Shown: piece after piece, positions 9,539-18,000 of the stretch | Position numbering within the stretch: position 1 is the first letter of the stretch | How the letters are laid out: every line of letters begins with the position of its first letter | NCBI RefSeq assembly: GCF_001261715.1 | Contig: NZ_CVRU01000170.1 | Location: 1-46,113 of the forward strand | Source of the DNA: Dysgonomonas sp. HGC4 | GTDB taxonomy: Bacteria > Bacteroidota > Bacteroidia > Bacteroidales > Dysgonomonadaceae | Reading direction: 5' to 3' | DNA length: 46,113 nt | Position numbers and translations under genes: made by a program | Notes under the pieces: generated by a model | The model's database searches: none | What the model was told of the DNA's origin: nothing | What the model saw: the letters and a program-made list of their open reading frames with translations, nothing else

Positions 9539-9667
9539 TCTCGTCGTCTTATCTATATTAAGATCCCCTTTTAAGGCTTTAGTAGAAGTAAGAGTCGTCG
9601 GATTAATAATAAACAACCGCAAAGGATTACCTCCTACTAAATATGTAATAAGTATTTAATTGTGCTT

Positions 9668-9682
9668 AAGGTCTCATACCTT
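9668..9682 (-). promoter_or_regulatory. Recurrent palindrome, copy 2 (upstream of elaA)
   Basis: The + strand reads AAGGTCTCATACCTT followed by TTTATT. In elaA orientation it is AAGGTATGAGACCTTAA, almost identical to the copies before rnpA and the sugar transporter. Confidence 0.5.
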
Positions 9683-9833
9683 TTTATTATCCAGCCAAGT
9701 ATAACAACGACTGCCAGTCATGGCTTTTAAAATATAACATGAAATGCTTTCAGCTAGTTAAAAACAAAAATACAGTTTTTTTTGCTGTCTCAGAAATATA
9801 AATGATGCGATATTCGGCTTCATAAAAAAAACG

Positions 9834-9841
9834 TATCTTTG
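9834..9841 (+). promoter_or_regulatory. -7 promoter element of rnpA-yidD
   Basis: TATCTTTG fits the Bacteroidetes -7 consensus TAnnTTTG. It is the same octamer as in both tRNA promoters of this window. The -33 box is weak. Confidence 0.6.
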
Positions 9842-9927
9842 CCCCGACTAAGCAGCTATAGATATTAGTTATGCAATACTATAAGTTATAGCAAAAGCTT
9901 GTCATTATACTTACAAAAGCAATAAAA

Positions 9928-9942
9928 AGATCTGAGACTTTA
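9928..9942 (+). promoter_or_regulatory. Recurrent palindrome, copy 3 (before rnpA)
   Basis: AGATCTGAGACTTTA ends 10 nt before the rnpA ATG, so it overlaps the ribosome-binding region. Confidence 0.5.
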
Positions 9943-9952
9943 GTACAACAAG

Positions 9953-10384
9953 ATGCCCGAAAAAGAAACTCAATTTACATTCTCTAAAGATGAAAGGCTG
10001 TATGCCGAAAAAAGGATTGAAGCTCTTTTTGCAAGTGGTGCTTCTTTCATAGCTTACCCACTAAGGGTTGTATACATAACTCGTGAGATTGAATCTGAAA
10101 GCGAATTACCCACCGTTTCGATATTGACCAGTGTTTCTAAAAAACGATTCAAACGGGCGGTAAAACGCAACAGGGTAAAACGCTTGATAAGGGAAGCTTA
10201 CAGGCTGAATAAAAAAGAACTGATTCATTTTGCTACACAATCGGGCAAATCATACGATATTGCATTTCTTTATTTAAAAAGTGAATTACCCACTTACGCC
10301 GAAATAGAGAAAGCAATACTTAAGACTATAAATACTTTAAACGGCAAATATCAACCGGAAGCAAAACGTGAAAACAATTCGTAA
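9953..10384 (+). CDS. rnpA: Ribonuclease P protein component
   Basis: A 143-residue basic protein that binds RNase P RNA and helps it remove 5' leaders from precursor tRNAs. The signature RNR helix is clear in [19 protein letters not shown] (about residues 65-83). The N-terminal [15 protein letters not shown] and the YPLRVVY strand also match the family. The last 17 bp overlap yidD, so the two are translationally coupled. There is no rpmH or dnaA here, as is usual in Bacteroidetes. The ATG at 9953 is directly preceded by a copy of the recurrent palindrome. Confidence 0.94.
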   Translation: MPEKETQFTFSKDERLYAEKRIEALFASGASFIAYPLRVVYITREIESESELPTVSILTSVSKKRFKRAVKRNRVKRLIREAYRLNKKELIHFATQSGKSYDIAFLYLKSELPTYAEIEKAILKTINTLNGKYQPEAKRENNS

Positions 10385-10598
10385 AATACTATCCTATATA
10401 GTGCTTATACCGATATACTTTTATCGATATTGTATTTCTCCGCTCAAACCGCCCACATGCCGCTATGCACCTACCTGCTCGGAATATGCAGTACAAGCCG
10501 TCAAAAAACATGGCCCTATAAAAGGTACATGGCTTGCCATGAAACGGATATCGCGTTGTCATCCGTGGGGAGGGCATGGATACGACCCTGTTCCCTGA
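10368..10598 (+). CDS. yidD: Membrane protein insertion efficiency factor YidD
   Basis: A 76-residue protein with the family pattern: an amphipathic N-terminal segment ([16 protein letters not shown]), then [11 protein letters not shown], an AVKKHG segment, and the C-terminal [14 protein letters not shown]. YidD associates with the inner membrane and aids YidC-dependent insertion. It overlaps rnpA by 17 bp, a conserved arrangement. It ends 2 bp from the stop of the convergent HTH_42 gene, leaving no room for a separate terminator. Confidence 0.95.
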   Translation: MKTIRKILSYIVLIPIYFYRYCISPLKPPTCRYAPTCSEYAVQAVKKHGPIKGTWLAMKRISRCHPWGGHGYDPVP

Positions 10599-10600
10599 CT

Positions 10601-11656
10601 TTAAACGTGAAATAAATCGAACGAATCGGACGCTTTCTTTATTAACTCTCTCGTAGTACCGTCTACCTCTCCAAACAGTTCGGTCTCGGCAAATACCTTA
10701 TCTTTCTTCTTCACCCTTTTCCACATACCGATAATCTGTCCGTCTTTAACTACAACAGGCTTAAATATTCCATTCTTGGAGATAACTTTACTATAATGTT
10801 CATCTAATATAATATGTTCTCTGTTCTTATAACTAACCACAAATTCATCCCAGGCAGGCAGTAAAAAAACAGATTCATTATTCGTTACCTGTTCCTTAAA
10901 CGAATTATTGATCCAGTACTCTAAAGAATCTATTCTCTCGACAACAAAATCTGACTTTATCATATCCATAGCCTTCCTTGCATCGGATATAGTGAGCCCC
11001 GACCACCATACAAAATCTTGCAACGTCGCAGGAGCGTGACTCATAAAATACTTGCGTGCCAATTTTTCTAGAGCTCTATCTTTATCGAACACCTCAGTCT
11101 TAGGAATCCTCTCTTCCAACAAACAGTAACTTTGTTTATTACCTTTTATTTCTCCATTGCAAACAATACCGTCTAGCTCTGCTCCAAACATTATATGATT
11201 TATATGATGAGAGTCTAGGTTGAGTCCTTTCTCGTTCAAAACATCACTTATCTGAGCTCGGGTTAAATGCTTTCCAAATTCCAATGTTTGTTTAATAATA
11301 TCTTGAGCTTTCTCTCGTACCGAATCGGTAAGCCCCACCATGGTATTATATGATTTCCACACTGATTTTAGTCGAGGAGCCGACAACGCCAACATCCAAT
11401 GAATATCTGTGGCAGCAACCAGATGCCATGTCGGTCTCAGAATATGCGTTCTTACAATCAACCCTTTATTTATAGCATCCTCTACCGATTTATTCGTCAG
11501 AGCAGGTAAGCGAACTCCAAGAGCCCATTTTGTCATATTGAAATCTTGAGCCTGAACAGCTCCCATCCATGACACTACCTCCTGAGAAGTTTTAAGATCA
11601 GAACCCATCAGTAATTGATTACTAAGCCGAAGTTTGGCGATAAACGATGTATCCAT
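10601..11656 (-). CDS. Winged-helix HTH_42 protein, AlkZ-like DNA glycosylase candidate
   Basis: A 351-residue protein of the HTH_42 winged-helix superfamily that includes AlkZ and YcaQ/AlkX, glycosylases that release alkylated bases or unhook interstrand crosslinks. Typical family stretches are WMGAVQAQDFN (30-40), VRTHILRPTWHLV, FVWWSGL and the C-terminal PAWDEFVVSYK. The Q35-A-Q37 pattern fits the QxQ catalytic motif reported for AlkZ-type members rather than the QxD of YcaQ; the assignment from this alone is tentative. It sits tail to tail with yidD and 52 bp after the B3/4 gene on the same strand. A copy of the recurrent palindrome lies about 40 nt before its ATG. Confidence 0.82.
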   Translation of the reverse strand: MDTSFIAKLRLSNQLLMGSDLKTSQEVVSWMGAVQAQDFNMTKWALGVRLPALTNKSVEDAINKGLIVRTHILRPTWHLVAATDIHWMLALSAPRLKSVWKSYNTMVGLTDSVREKAQDIIKQTLEFGKHLTRAQISDVLNEKGLNLDSHHINHIMFGAELDGIVCNGEIKGNKQSYCLLEERIPKTEVFDKDRALEKLARKYFMSHAPATLQDFVWWSGLTISDARKAMDMIKSDFVVERIDSLEYWINNSFKEQVTNNESVFLLPAWDEFVVSYKNREHIILDEHYSKVISKNGIFKPVVVKDGQIIGMWKRVKKKDKVFAETELFGEVDGTTRELIKKASDSFDLFHV

Positions 11657-11695
11657 TCCTTTATATCTGTTTTATATAAATTATTTAGCAAGTAC

Positions 11696-11710
11696 AAAGT
11701 CTGAGACTTT
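11696..11710 (-). promoter_or_regulatory. Recurrent palindrome, copy 4 (between B3/4 and HTH_42 genes)
   Basis: AAAGTCTGAGACTTT on the + strand has 7-nt arms around a central G. It overlaps the first base pairs of the B3/4 stop codon and lies about 40 nt before the HTH_42 start. Confidence 0.5.
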
Positions 11711-12371
11711 AGAAGTAAAAAACTTCACCTCCATCTGAATTGGTAAAGCGACGCAATAAAGATTGCATATAATCAACAGCCTCAGGCAAGTTTTCTTTAC
11801 CGTCATATCCGTTGATAATAGCTAGAAAACGAGTTGTACCTACATCCAATTTAGTACGCTCATTGTCACTCGTTGGCGTTCCTACTCCACCAAGGGAATC
11901 TCTGTAGACAGGTAAACCTTCGATGTTCAACATACCACGACCGATCCCCTCATAAGGCTCATCTGCAACACCAACACCCAAAGTCAATACATTACCCTCT
12001 ATTTTATCAGCATCAAAACCACCAATGGAATATCCTGTACGTATAGATACTAGGTTAATAAGATCAACCAAAGTATCAATCTGGTAAAGAGGCAGATCTC
12101 GCAATATACGCCGTCCTAAAGCTTCCGACGAGGGACGATAACGATTCGGATCTTTCCCCAATCGCTTATAAGCATTGCGTGTAGCCTCTATTGCAGGTAT
12201 TTTCTTTACATTATCAATTTGGTAAGTAGTTCTGTATTCTTCGATACAAGTATCAATCTCTTTCCAAAGTTCCGGATCATAGGCTTTATTTTGTACCGTT
12301 GCCAAAATAGCCACTCCCGCAAATTCGGGGCAGCGAGTCCTTATATCTTCCGATACTTTAATTGTAAACAT
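11709..12371 (-). CDS. Free-standing B3/4 domain protein
   Basis: A 220-residue protein matching the B3/4 tRNA-binding/editing domain of the phenylalanyl-tRNA synthetase beta chain, here as a stand-alone protein. Recognisable stretches are AYKRLGKDPNRYRPSSEAL (about 67-85), LVDLINLVSIRTGYSIGGFDADKI and the T-x-F-L-A-I-I-NGY region near the C-terminus. In the full synthetase this domain hydrolyses mischarged Tyr-tRNA(Phe); free-standing copies are suspected of trans-editing or tRNA quality control, but no function can be assigned here. It precedes the HTH_42 gene and is probably in its transcription unit. Confidence 0.88.
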   Translation of the reverse strand: MFTIKVSEDIRTRCPEFAGVAILATVQNKAYDPELWKEIDTCIEEYRTTYQIDNVKKIPAIEATRNAYKRLGKDPNRYRPSSEALGRRILRDLPLYQIDTLVDLINLVSIRTGYSIGGFDADKIEGNVLTLGVGVADEPYEGIGRGMLNIEGLPVYRDSLGGVGTPTSDNERTKLDVGTTRFLAIINGYDGKENLPEAVDYMQSLLRRFTNSDGGEVFYF

Positions 12372-12602
12372 AATCCGTTAAGTTTTAATTTAAAATAGCC
12401 TATAAAAGTTTTCTATCGTATTACGAACAGAGTTCTATAACACATCTCTGCTACTCCTACAATAGATTAGGAGCTTTACAAATTTAAGTTTTTAGAGAAT
12501 ATATAGAGTCCAAAAAGTTAGTTTATATAAAATTTCGATATTTTTTTGGTGCAATCTGAAAGTTTTGGCTAACTTGCAAAGCTCAGAATTCTTAATTATT
12601 TT

Positions 12603-13283
12603 ATGGACTTATATGACATACACACCCACGACGCTCCTTCTCCGAACTCGGATGATGACGAGAGTCTGAGGCGAAACATTTCTTATATTGTAAATGTGTA
12701 CCCTCTTGGTTTTGAATACGCCAAAGATAACGAAAACTATCCTTGGTTTTCCTGCGGAGTACATCCCTGGTATTCGGAAGATGCAGAACCCCAACTTAAA
12801 TTTTTGAAAGAAATTGCAGGCGATCCCCGCATTGTAGCTATTGGAGAGGCTGGACTAGACAAACTCAAAGGTCCTGACTTGAAAATTCAACAACCCATAT
12901 TTGAACAACAAGTTCAATTATCGGAACAGTTACAAAAACCTTTGATTATTCATTGCGTTAAAGCTTGGGAAGAGTTGCTACACATCAAAAAATTGTACAA
13001 GCCTCGCCAACCATGGATTATTCATGGATATAAAGGCAAGGTCGAGTTAGCAAAGCAACTTCTATCGCATGGCTTTCTGCTTTCGATCAATGAGCGTTTT
13101 AATGATGATGCCATTCGCGAAATACCATTAGACAGGTTATTTTGTGAAACAGACATTTCCGAAACATCTATCGAAGATATTTATAGCGAAGTTGCCAAAG
13201 CATTGAATATATCTGTAGAAGTACTGGCTTTGCAAATCGCAGAAAATGTAAAAAGAACATTTCCATTGCTAAGTATCTCCTAA
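12603..13283 (+). CDS. Short TatD-family metal-dependent hydrolase
   Basis: A 226-residue TatD-superfamily protein, shorter than the 257-residue TatD at 31839. The metal-site pieces are present: DIHTHD (H7, H9), CGVHPWY, GEAGLDK (Glu), IHCVKAWEE, IHGYKG and CETDIS (Asp). Family members include 3'-5' DNA exonucleases and other hydrolases; the substrate of this short Bacteroidetes subgroup is unknown. In many Bacteroidales such a gene directly follows rnpA-yidD; here two minus-strand genes lie between. A plausible promoter (TTTG near 12545, TAACTTGC at 12570) precedes it, and a hairpin terminator follows. Confidence 0.88.
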   Translation: MDLYDIHTHDAPSPNSDDDESLRRNISYIVNVYPLGFEYAKDNENYPWFSCGVHPWYSEDAEPQLKFLKEIAGDPRIVAIGEAGLDKLKGPDLKIQQPIFEQQVQLSEQLQKPLIIHCVKAWEELLHIKKLYKPRQPWIIHGYKGKVELAKQLLSHGFLLSINERFNDDAIREIPLDRLFCETDISETSIEDIYSEVAKALNISVEVLALQIAENVKRTFPLLSIS

Positions 13284-13312
13284 TATCTAACAATTTTAAA
13301 TTATCGTATATT

Positions 13313-13355
13313 AAAAGGAGACTGAATTCTAAGATAATTTCAGTCTCCTTTTTTT
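13313..13355 (+). terminator. Intrinsic terminator after the short TatD-family gene
   Basis: Perfect 14-bp stem (13313-13326 with 13339-13352) running into a seven-T tract. Confidence 0.92.
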
Positions 13356-13520
13356 ACTATAAACCATACGAATTTACGATGAAATCTCATTTATAATTAC
13401 TTTTCTGTTATTTTCATCTTGTAATAACACATTATAGACCACCAGAACCCAAAATAAAAATTAAAATCTTGATCTTTATATCAGAAAACATTGTGTCTAT
13501 ATATTTTACAGCATAAAACT

Positions 13521-14297
13521 ATGATATTCAGAAAAAAACTCAGAACTATCGAAAAACAATCTCATGTTATTTATACCAATAAGATGCCATACTGGGTAGA
13601 TAATAAGGAAGTAATGGAGAAAGACAAACTTATTACTATAGGACAAAACACTCTATTATTTGACATGGATGGTAAAGGCAAGAAAGGGACATGGATAATA
13701 AGAGTTATGCAGATCATTATCGGACTATCTATCTGTTTATCGACAATATACACAACAATATATATAATAACTAAGGAGGGCGTTTCTAAAGATTTGTTAG
13801 AATTTATTATATATAGTATTTTTTCCTTCTTTCTATTTATATTAGGAGTAATAGTTTTAATAAAAGGTATATATTATCCCGATAAAAAATTTCTTTTTAA
13901 CCGTATAGATGGGACTATCACTATGCCTGACGGATATATGAATTTGAAAAATAAAACAGTTACAATATTGTTCGAAAACGCAAAATTTTATTACAACTTA
14001 ATGCCTAAGTCCTATGGGATGTATCGCATCCAGGTATGGGGTCCCTATACCTATGGAAATAAACTGATTGACAATGCTATATCTGCACGTTGGTTATGTT
14101 ATTATGACAGTAATAAGACAGACCAACGAGAGTACGCTTCATTATTTACATGGTTTATGGATAAGAACCGCCCCTTACCACCGGGTGCTGTTTTCGATCC
14201 TTACAGGGAGGCTGACTATCTGAGACGTGAGTCTGAAGGATTCCTCCCTCCGATATATCTATCACATATACCTATATCCGAAACAAAAGTTCATTAA
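13521..14297 (+). CDS. Two-TM membrane protein, DUF6708-like
   Basis: A 258-residue protein with two adjacent membrane helices (about residues 58-82 and 92-116) and a soluble C-terminal domain. The C-terminal pattern PLPPGAVFDPYREADYLRR followed by EGFLPPIYL recalls the LPPG..FDPYRE.D..RR..GFPPP tail that I remember from DUF6708 proteins, some of them found in type VI secretion effector loci; this is recalled, not checked. The frame opens at a TTG (13491); the ATG at 13521 (MIFRKKL) is chosen. It stands alone between a terminator and the ABC gene. No catalytic motif is apparent, and function is unknown. Confidence 0.7.
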   Translation: MIFRKKLRTIEKQSHVIYTNKMPYWVDNKEVMEKDKLITIGQNTLLFDMDGKGKKGTWIIRVMQIIIGLSICLSTIYTTIYIITKEGVSKDLLEFIIYSIFSFFLFILGVIVLIKGIYYPDKKFLFNRIDGTITMPDGYMNLKNKTVTILFENAKFYYNLMPKSYGMYRIQVWGPYTYGNKLIDNAISARWLCYYDSNKTDQREYASLFTWFMDKNRPLPPGAVFDPYREADYLRRESEGFLPPIYLSHIPISETKVH

Positions 14298-14586
14298 TAA
14301 AAGCAATACAAAAATTAAAGTTATAAAAGAAATATGGAGAGGCAATCCATATAGTAAAACTAATATTTGATTAGAAATCGGGAAAATAAAATGGAATTAC
14401 TCTTCCTGTGGACTACACCATTCCTATGACACTCAAGTTTCTTATAAAATAAAGAGTAATTGAAAAATCTTTTGTCTTAAACGAAAGAGATTTCTTATAT
14501 CTAATCAACATAGGAACCTTACCCTCTTTTGGTTTATCATTCTCAACATAAATCATTACTTTTACCTGCCAAAATAAGAAAAACGA

Positions 14587-16029
14587 ATGGAAACAGATAA
14601 TCTTATAGAAATCAGAAATGCGGTTCCTCGCATCCACACATTAGCATTTGCCCAACCCATCAATTGGGCTGTAACCAATAGTCAACACTGGGCTATTGTA
14701 GGTCCTAACGGAGCGGGTAAAACATTACTTATTGATATTCTGTTAGGCAAGCACGCTCTGAAATCGGGAGAGATTATCAGTAAAAACAATATCAGTATAA
14801 ATACAGTTGTAAAGTGTGTTGCTTTCCGCGACATTTATAGCCTCGTAGATATACAAAACAGCTACTATCAACAACGTTGGAATGCAGGAGACGAGCATGA
14901 AGTTCCTGTAGTAAGAGATCTTTTCTCAAAAGGTGAAAAAGAATGGGTAGAGATGCTTATTGCTGCATTTAAGATCGAAGATTTGGTAGAAAAACCTATC
15001 AATCTACTATCGAGTGGAGAGCTTCGCAAAACCCTTATTGTAAGATCACTTTTATCGAAACCACAGATTCTTATTCTAGATAATCCTTTTATTGGGTTGG
15101 ATGCCAAATCGAGAACTGTACTCAACGATCTTTTGACCAGATTATCGCTTTTAGAGAATCTGCAAATAGTTCTGATTCTTTCGCATCCCAAAGATTTACC
15201 TTCTATTATCACACATATCTTACCGGTAAAAGATAAATCACTATTACCCGTTATCAGCAGAGACGAATTTGTGAATGATTTAGCGCTTCAACAAAGTTTG
15301 TTTAACCAAGAAAACAACGCCAATATATCTGAATTGTTAGATAATTCGTCTGATCAACTCTCATTCGAAAATGCACTTCTATTCAAAAACATACATATAA
15401 GATATGGTACACGTACTATTCTGAAAGATTTAGATTGGCAAGTAAAACGCGGAGAAAAATGGGCTTTACTTGGAGAAAACGGTTCAGGAAAATCCACACT
15501 TCTAAGTTTGGTTTCGGGAGACAATCCGCAAGCCTATGCAAATGATATTACTCTGTTCGATCGCAAACGAGGATCTGGAGAAAGTATTTGGGATATAAAG
15601 AAACACATCGGATACGTTTCGCCCGAAATGCACCTCTACTACCAAAAGAATGTACGTTGCATAGATGTTGTGGGTTCGGGATTTTTCGACACCATAGGTC
15701 TTTATAAAAAATGCAGCGAAGCACAAGCAGTAATTGCTCTGGAATGGATGAAAATATTTGGAATCGACAATATTAAGGATGTATCGTTTCTTTATATTTC
15801 GACAGGTGAACAGCGTCTCGTGTTATTAGCACGTGTTTTCGTCAAAAACCCTGATTTATTGATTCTTGATGAACCTTTACACGGATTAGATGTTGCTAAT
15901 AAGCATCGTATCAAGAAAATCATAGAAGATTTTTGTACTGATGACAAAGCATTAATATACGTTACTCATTACGAAGACGAAATACCCGATGTAGTAACTC
16001 AAAGAATGGTATTAACTAAACGTAATTAA
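14587..16029 (+). CDS. ModF-like protein with two fused ABC ATPase domains
   Basis: A 480-residue soluble protein with two ABC cassettes and no membrane segments, matching E. coli ModF (PhrA) in size and in a distinctive stretch, LFDRKRGSGESIWDIKKHIGYVS. Domain 1: Walker A GPNGAGKT (39-46), signature LLSSGELRKT (about 139-148), Walker B ILILDNP. Domain 2: Walker A GENGSGKST (about 296-304), signature STGEQRL, Walker B LILDEP with E429. In domain 1 the catalytic Glu is replaced by Asn (N166), so hydrolysis there is probably weak. There is no molybdate permease nearby, so a molybdenum role is unproven. It is not flanked by transporter subunits and may be regulatory. Confidence 0.88.
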   Translation: METDNLIEIRNAVPRIHTLAFAQPINWAVTNSQHWAIVGPNGAGKTLLIDILLGKHALKSGEIISKNNISINTVVKCVAFRDIYSLVDIQNSYYQQRWNAGDEHEVPVVRDLFSKGEKEWVEMLIAAFKIEDLVEKPINLLSSGELRKTLIVRSLLSKPQILILDNPFIGLDAKSRTVLNDLLTRLSLLENLQIVLILSHPKDLPSIITHILPVKDKSLLPVISRDEFVNDLALQQSLFNQENNANISELLDNSSDQLSFENALLFKNIHIRYGTRTILKDLDWQVKRGEKWALLGENGSGKSTLLSLVSGDNPQAYANDITLFDRKRGSGESIWDIKKHIGYVSPEMHLYYQKNVRCIDVVGSGFFDTIGLYKKCSEAQAVIALEWMKIFGIDNIKDVSFLYISTGEQRLVLLARVFVKNPDLLILDEPLHGLDVANKHRIKKIIEDFCTDDKALIYVTHYEDEIPDVVTQRMVLTKRN

Positions 16030-16111
16030 ACTCTTCCCAACAAATTAAGAATATAACAATAGATATTTAATAGTACTCAAGAAAACAAAAAGTAACAAAT
16101 TCAACAATCAA

Positions 16112-16543
16112 ATGAAAAGAATACAAATCTCTATCCTATTTGCTCTTCTAGCAAGTATAATATCAGTAAACGCTCAAGGAGTTATCGGAAAATGGAAAAC
16201 CTTCGATGATGAAACAGGCGATGCAAAATCTATTGTTGAGATTACCGAAAAAGACGGTAAAATTTATGGAAAAATAGTTGAGATACTCAATCCTGCTAAA
16301 AAGGATGCTAAATGTACCAACTGTCCCGATACCGATAAAGGAAAACCTGTTCTTGGACTATATATCATTAAAGGTTTATCGAAAGACAGTAAAGAATATT
16401 CTAATGGCAAAATTTTAGATCCAACCTCAGGAAAACTATACAAATGTACTGTTGCACTTGACGGAAACGACAAACTAAAGGTTAGAGGCTATATAGGTAT
16501 TTCTGCTTTTGGAAGAAATCAAATTTGGACAAGGGTTAAATAA
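16112..16543 (+). CDS. Exported DUF2147 protein
   Basis: A 143-residue protein with a signal peptide (MKRIQISILFALLASIISVNAQ), so periplasmic or surface. The mature part reads IGKWKTFDDETG.AKSIVEI, KIYGKIVEIL, a CTNCP pair of cysteines, and GRNQIWTRV at the end, the pattern of DUF2147, a lipocalin-like domain of unknown function. It begins about 80 bp after the ABC gene and ends at a strong hairpin. Confidence 0.88.
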   Translation: MKRIQISILFALLASIISVNAQGVIGKWKTFDDETGDAKSIVEITEKDGKIYGKIVEILNPAKKDAKCTNCPDTDKGKPVLGLYIIKGLSKDSKEYSNGKILDPTSGKLYKCTVALDGNDKLKVRGYIGISAFGRNQIWTRVK

Positions 16544-16562
16544 AAACTCCTATAATTGATAT

Positions 16563-16605
16563 TAGGCTGAATTAAATGAGTGAATATTTAATTCAGCCTA
16601 TTTTT
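16563..16605 (+). terminator. Intrinsic terminator after the DUF2147 gene
   Basis: Perfect 14-bp stem (16563-16576 with 16587-16600) followed by five T. Confidence 0.9.
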
Positions 16606-16624
16606 GTCTAATTAGGTTAGCAAG

Positions 16625-16658
16625 AATAGTTTATTATTACCATCAGCGATAAACTATT
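16625..16658. promoter_or_regulatory. 10-bp inverted repeat upstream of the choloylglycine hydrolase gene
   Basis: AATAGTTTAT (16625-16634) and ATAAACTATT (16649-16658) form a perfect inverted repeat with a 14-nt spacer, 40 nt before the start codon. It could be an operator or a leader hairpin; there is no T-tract. Confidence 0.4.
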
Positions 16659-16698
16659 TCACTAACAGATTGTTATTCATAAAAAACACAATCTTATT

Positions 16699-17784
16699 AT
16701 GGTAAAAAACTTATTAATCTTGCTATTAGCAACTTCCGCCATTGCTTTTCAGCCTCAGGCCCTAGAGGCCTGCACAGGTATTACATTGACGGCCAAAGAC
16801 AATTCTCACATTCTTGCACGTACTATCGAATGGGGTGGTAGCGAATTAAACAGTCAATACGCCATAGTACCGCGTGGTTATAAGCAACGTTCTTATATAC
16901 TGGGAGGTGAGTTATCCGGCATGGAATTTACGGCACGTTATGGTTATGTGGGTTTCGCAGTTGAGCAAAAAGAATTTGTAACTGAAGGACTTAACGAAGC
17001 CGGTCTATCTGCAGGATTGTTTTATTTCCCCGGATACGGAAAATACGAAGATTATGATGTAACTCAGAAAACGTCGAGTATTGCCGATTTGCAGCTAGTA
17101 TCGTGGATCTTAGGTAGTTTTTCTACTGTTGACGAGGTAAAAGAGGCTATTAAAAATATACACGTTATAGGTATCGACCCACGAGCTTCAACTGTACACT
17201 GGCGTATAGCAGATAATACAGGTCGCCAACTAGTGCTAGAAATTATAGAAGGTAAGCCTCATTTTTACGAAAATAAGTTGGGTGTACTTACCAATTCTCC
17301 AGGTTTTGAATGGCATATAACAAATTTGAATAACTACGTCAATCTTTTTCCAGGCACAGCAGAATCTAAATCTTTAGGTAATATACAGCTTAATTCTTTT
17401 GGGTCAGGCAGTGGCTTCTTGGGAATCCCCGGAGATGTAACTCCCCCATCCCGATTTGTGCGTGCTGCTTTTTATCAAGCAACAGCCATACAACAAAACA
17501 CCGCTTTGGAAACTATCTTACAAAGCTTTCAGATACTAAATAACTTTGATATACCTGTGGGTATCGAGTTCCCTTTAGGGAAAGTACCAGCATCTATACC
17601 AAGCGCTACACAATGGACATCGGCGACGGATGTAACAAACCGCATCATCTATTATCGTACAATGTATAATAGCGCCATCCGTAGTTTTAACCTGAAAGAT
17701 ATAGACTTTAGTAAAGTAAAATACCAAGTTTACCCTCTCGATCAAGTAAAGCAACAACCTATAACACCTGTAAAGATCAATTGA
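16699..17784 (+). CDS. Choloylglycine hydrolase-family (Ntn) amidase
   Basis: A 361-residue exported enzyme of the linear amide C-N hydrolase family (bile salt hydrolases, penicillin V acylases). The signal peptide ends ALEA, and cleavage would expose C25 as the N-terminal nucleophile. R41 in ARTIEW sits 16 residues later, as R18 does relative to C2 in known enzymes. The position of their D21 is Glu (E44), as in many Gram-negative members. TNSPGFEWH supplies the later Asn. The substrate may be conjugated bile salts, penicillin V or acyl-homoserine lactones; sequence alone cannot decide. It is a single-gene unit between two terminators. Confidence 0.9.
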   Translation: MVKNLLILLLATSAIAFQPQALEACTGITLTAKDNSHILARTIEWGGSELNSQYAIVPRGYKQRSYILGGELSGMEFTARYGYVGFAVEQKEFVTEGLNEAGLSAGLFYFPGYGKYEDYDVTQKTSSIADLQLVSWILGSFSTVDEVKEAIKNIHVIGIDPRASTVHWRIADNTGRQLVLEIIEGKPHFYENKLGVLTNSPGFEWHITNLNNYVNLFPGTAESKSLGNIQLNSFGSGSGFLGIPGDVTPPSRFVRAAFYQATAIQQNTALETILQSFQILNNFDIPVGIEFPLGKVPASIPSATQWTSATDVTNRIIYYRTMYNSAIRSFNLKDIDFSKVKYQVYPLDQVKQQPITPVKIN

Positions 17785-17862
17785 TAGATGATTAGAGAAA
17801 GCCAACTAACGGTTGAGCATTATATTACTCTTATTTAATTGAGTCAACGGTTTTAAATATAG

Positions 17863-17904
17863 AAAAGAAAGGATTGGAAATAATATTCCAATCCTTTCTT
17901 TTTT
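17863..17904 (+). terminator. Intrinsic terminator after the choloylglycine hydrolase gene
   Basis: A perfect 17-bp stem (17863-17879 with 17886-17902) ending in a T-tract. Confidence 0.92.
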
Positions 17905-17962
17905 AGAACAATCATTTTATAACTAAATGGTTAATCCTTTAACTACAATTTAAAAATAAACG

Positions 17963-17995
17963 TTTCGGCTATTTCTGTTTTTTTATGTAAGTTTG
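17963..17995 (+). promoter_or_regulatory. Promoter abutting the porin start codon
   Basis: TTTC at 17963-17966 and TAAGTTTG at 17988-17995 fit the -33/-7 elements with a 21-nt spacer. The -7 box ends 5 nt before the ATG at 18001, so transcription would begin at or next to the start codon. Confidence 0.5.
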
Positions 17996-18000
17996 TGGTG

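Larger units (their letters stand above)
9539..9952. promoter_or_regulatory. Divergent regulatory region between elaA-galE and rnpA-yidD
   Basis: About 410 bp with no supported gene. It contains two copies of the recurrent palindrome (9668-9682 toward elaA, 9928-9942 toward rnpA) and a good -7 box TATCTTTG at 9834-9841 pointing to rnpA. That box would give an rnpA leader of roughly 105 nt. Confidence 0.6.

Noticed and set aside
14413-14637. Minus-strand 74-codon frame before the ModF-like gene
   Set aside because: It overlaps the start of the well-supported ModF-like gene on the opposite strand and has no recognisable features.
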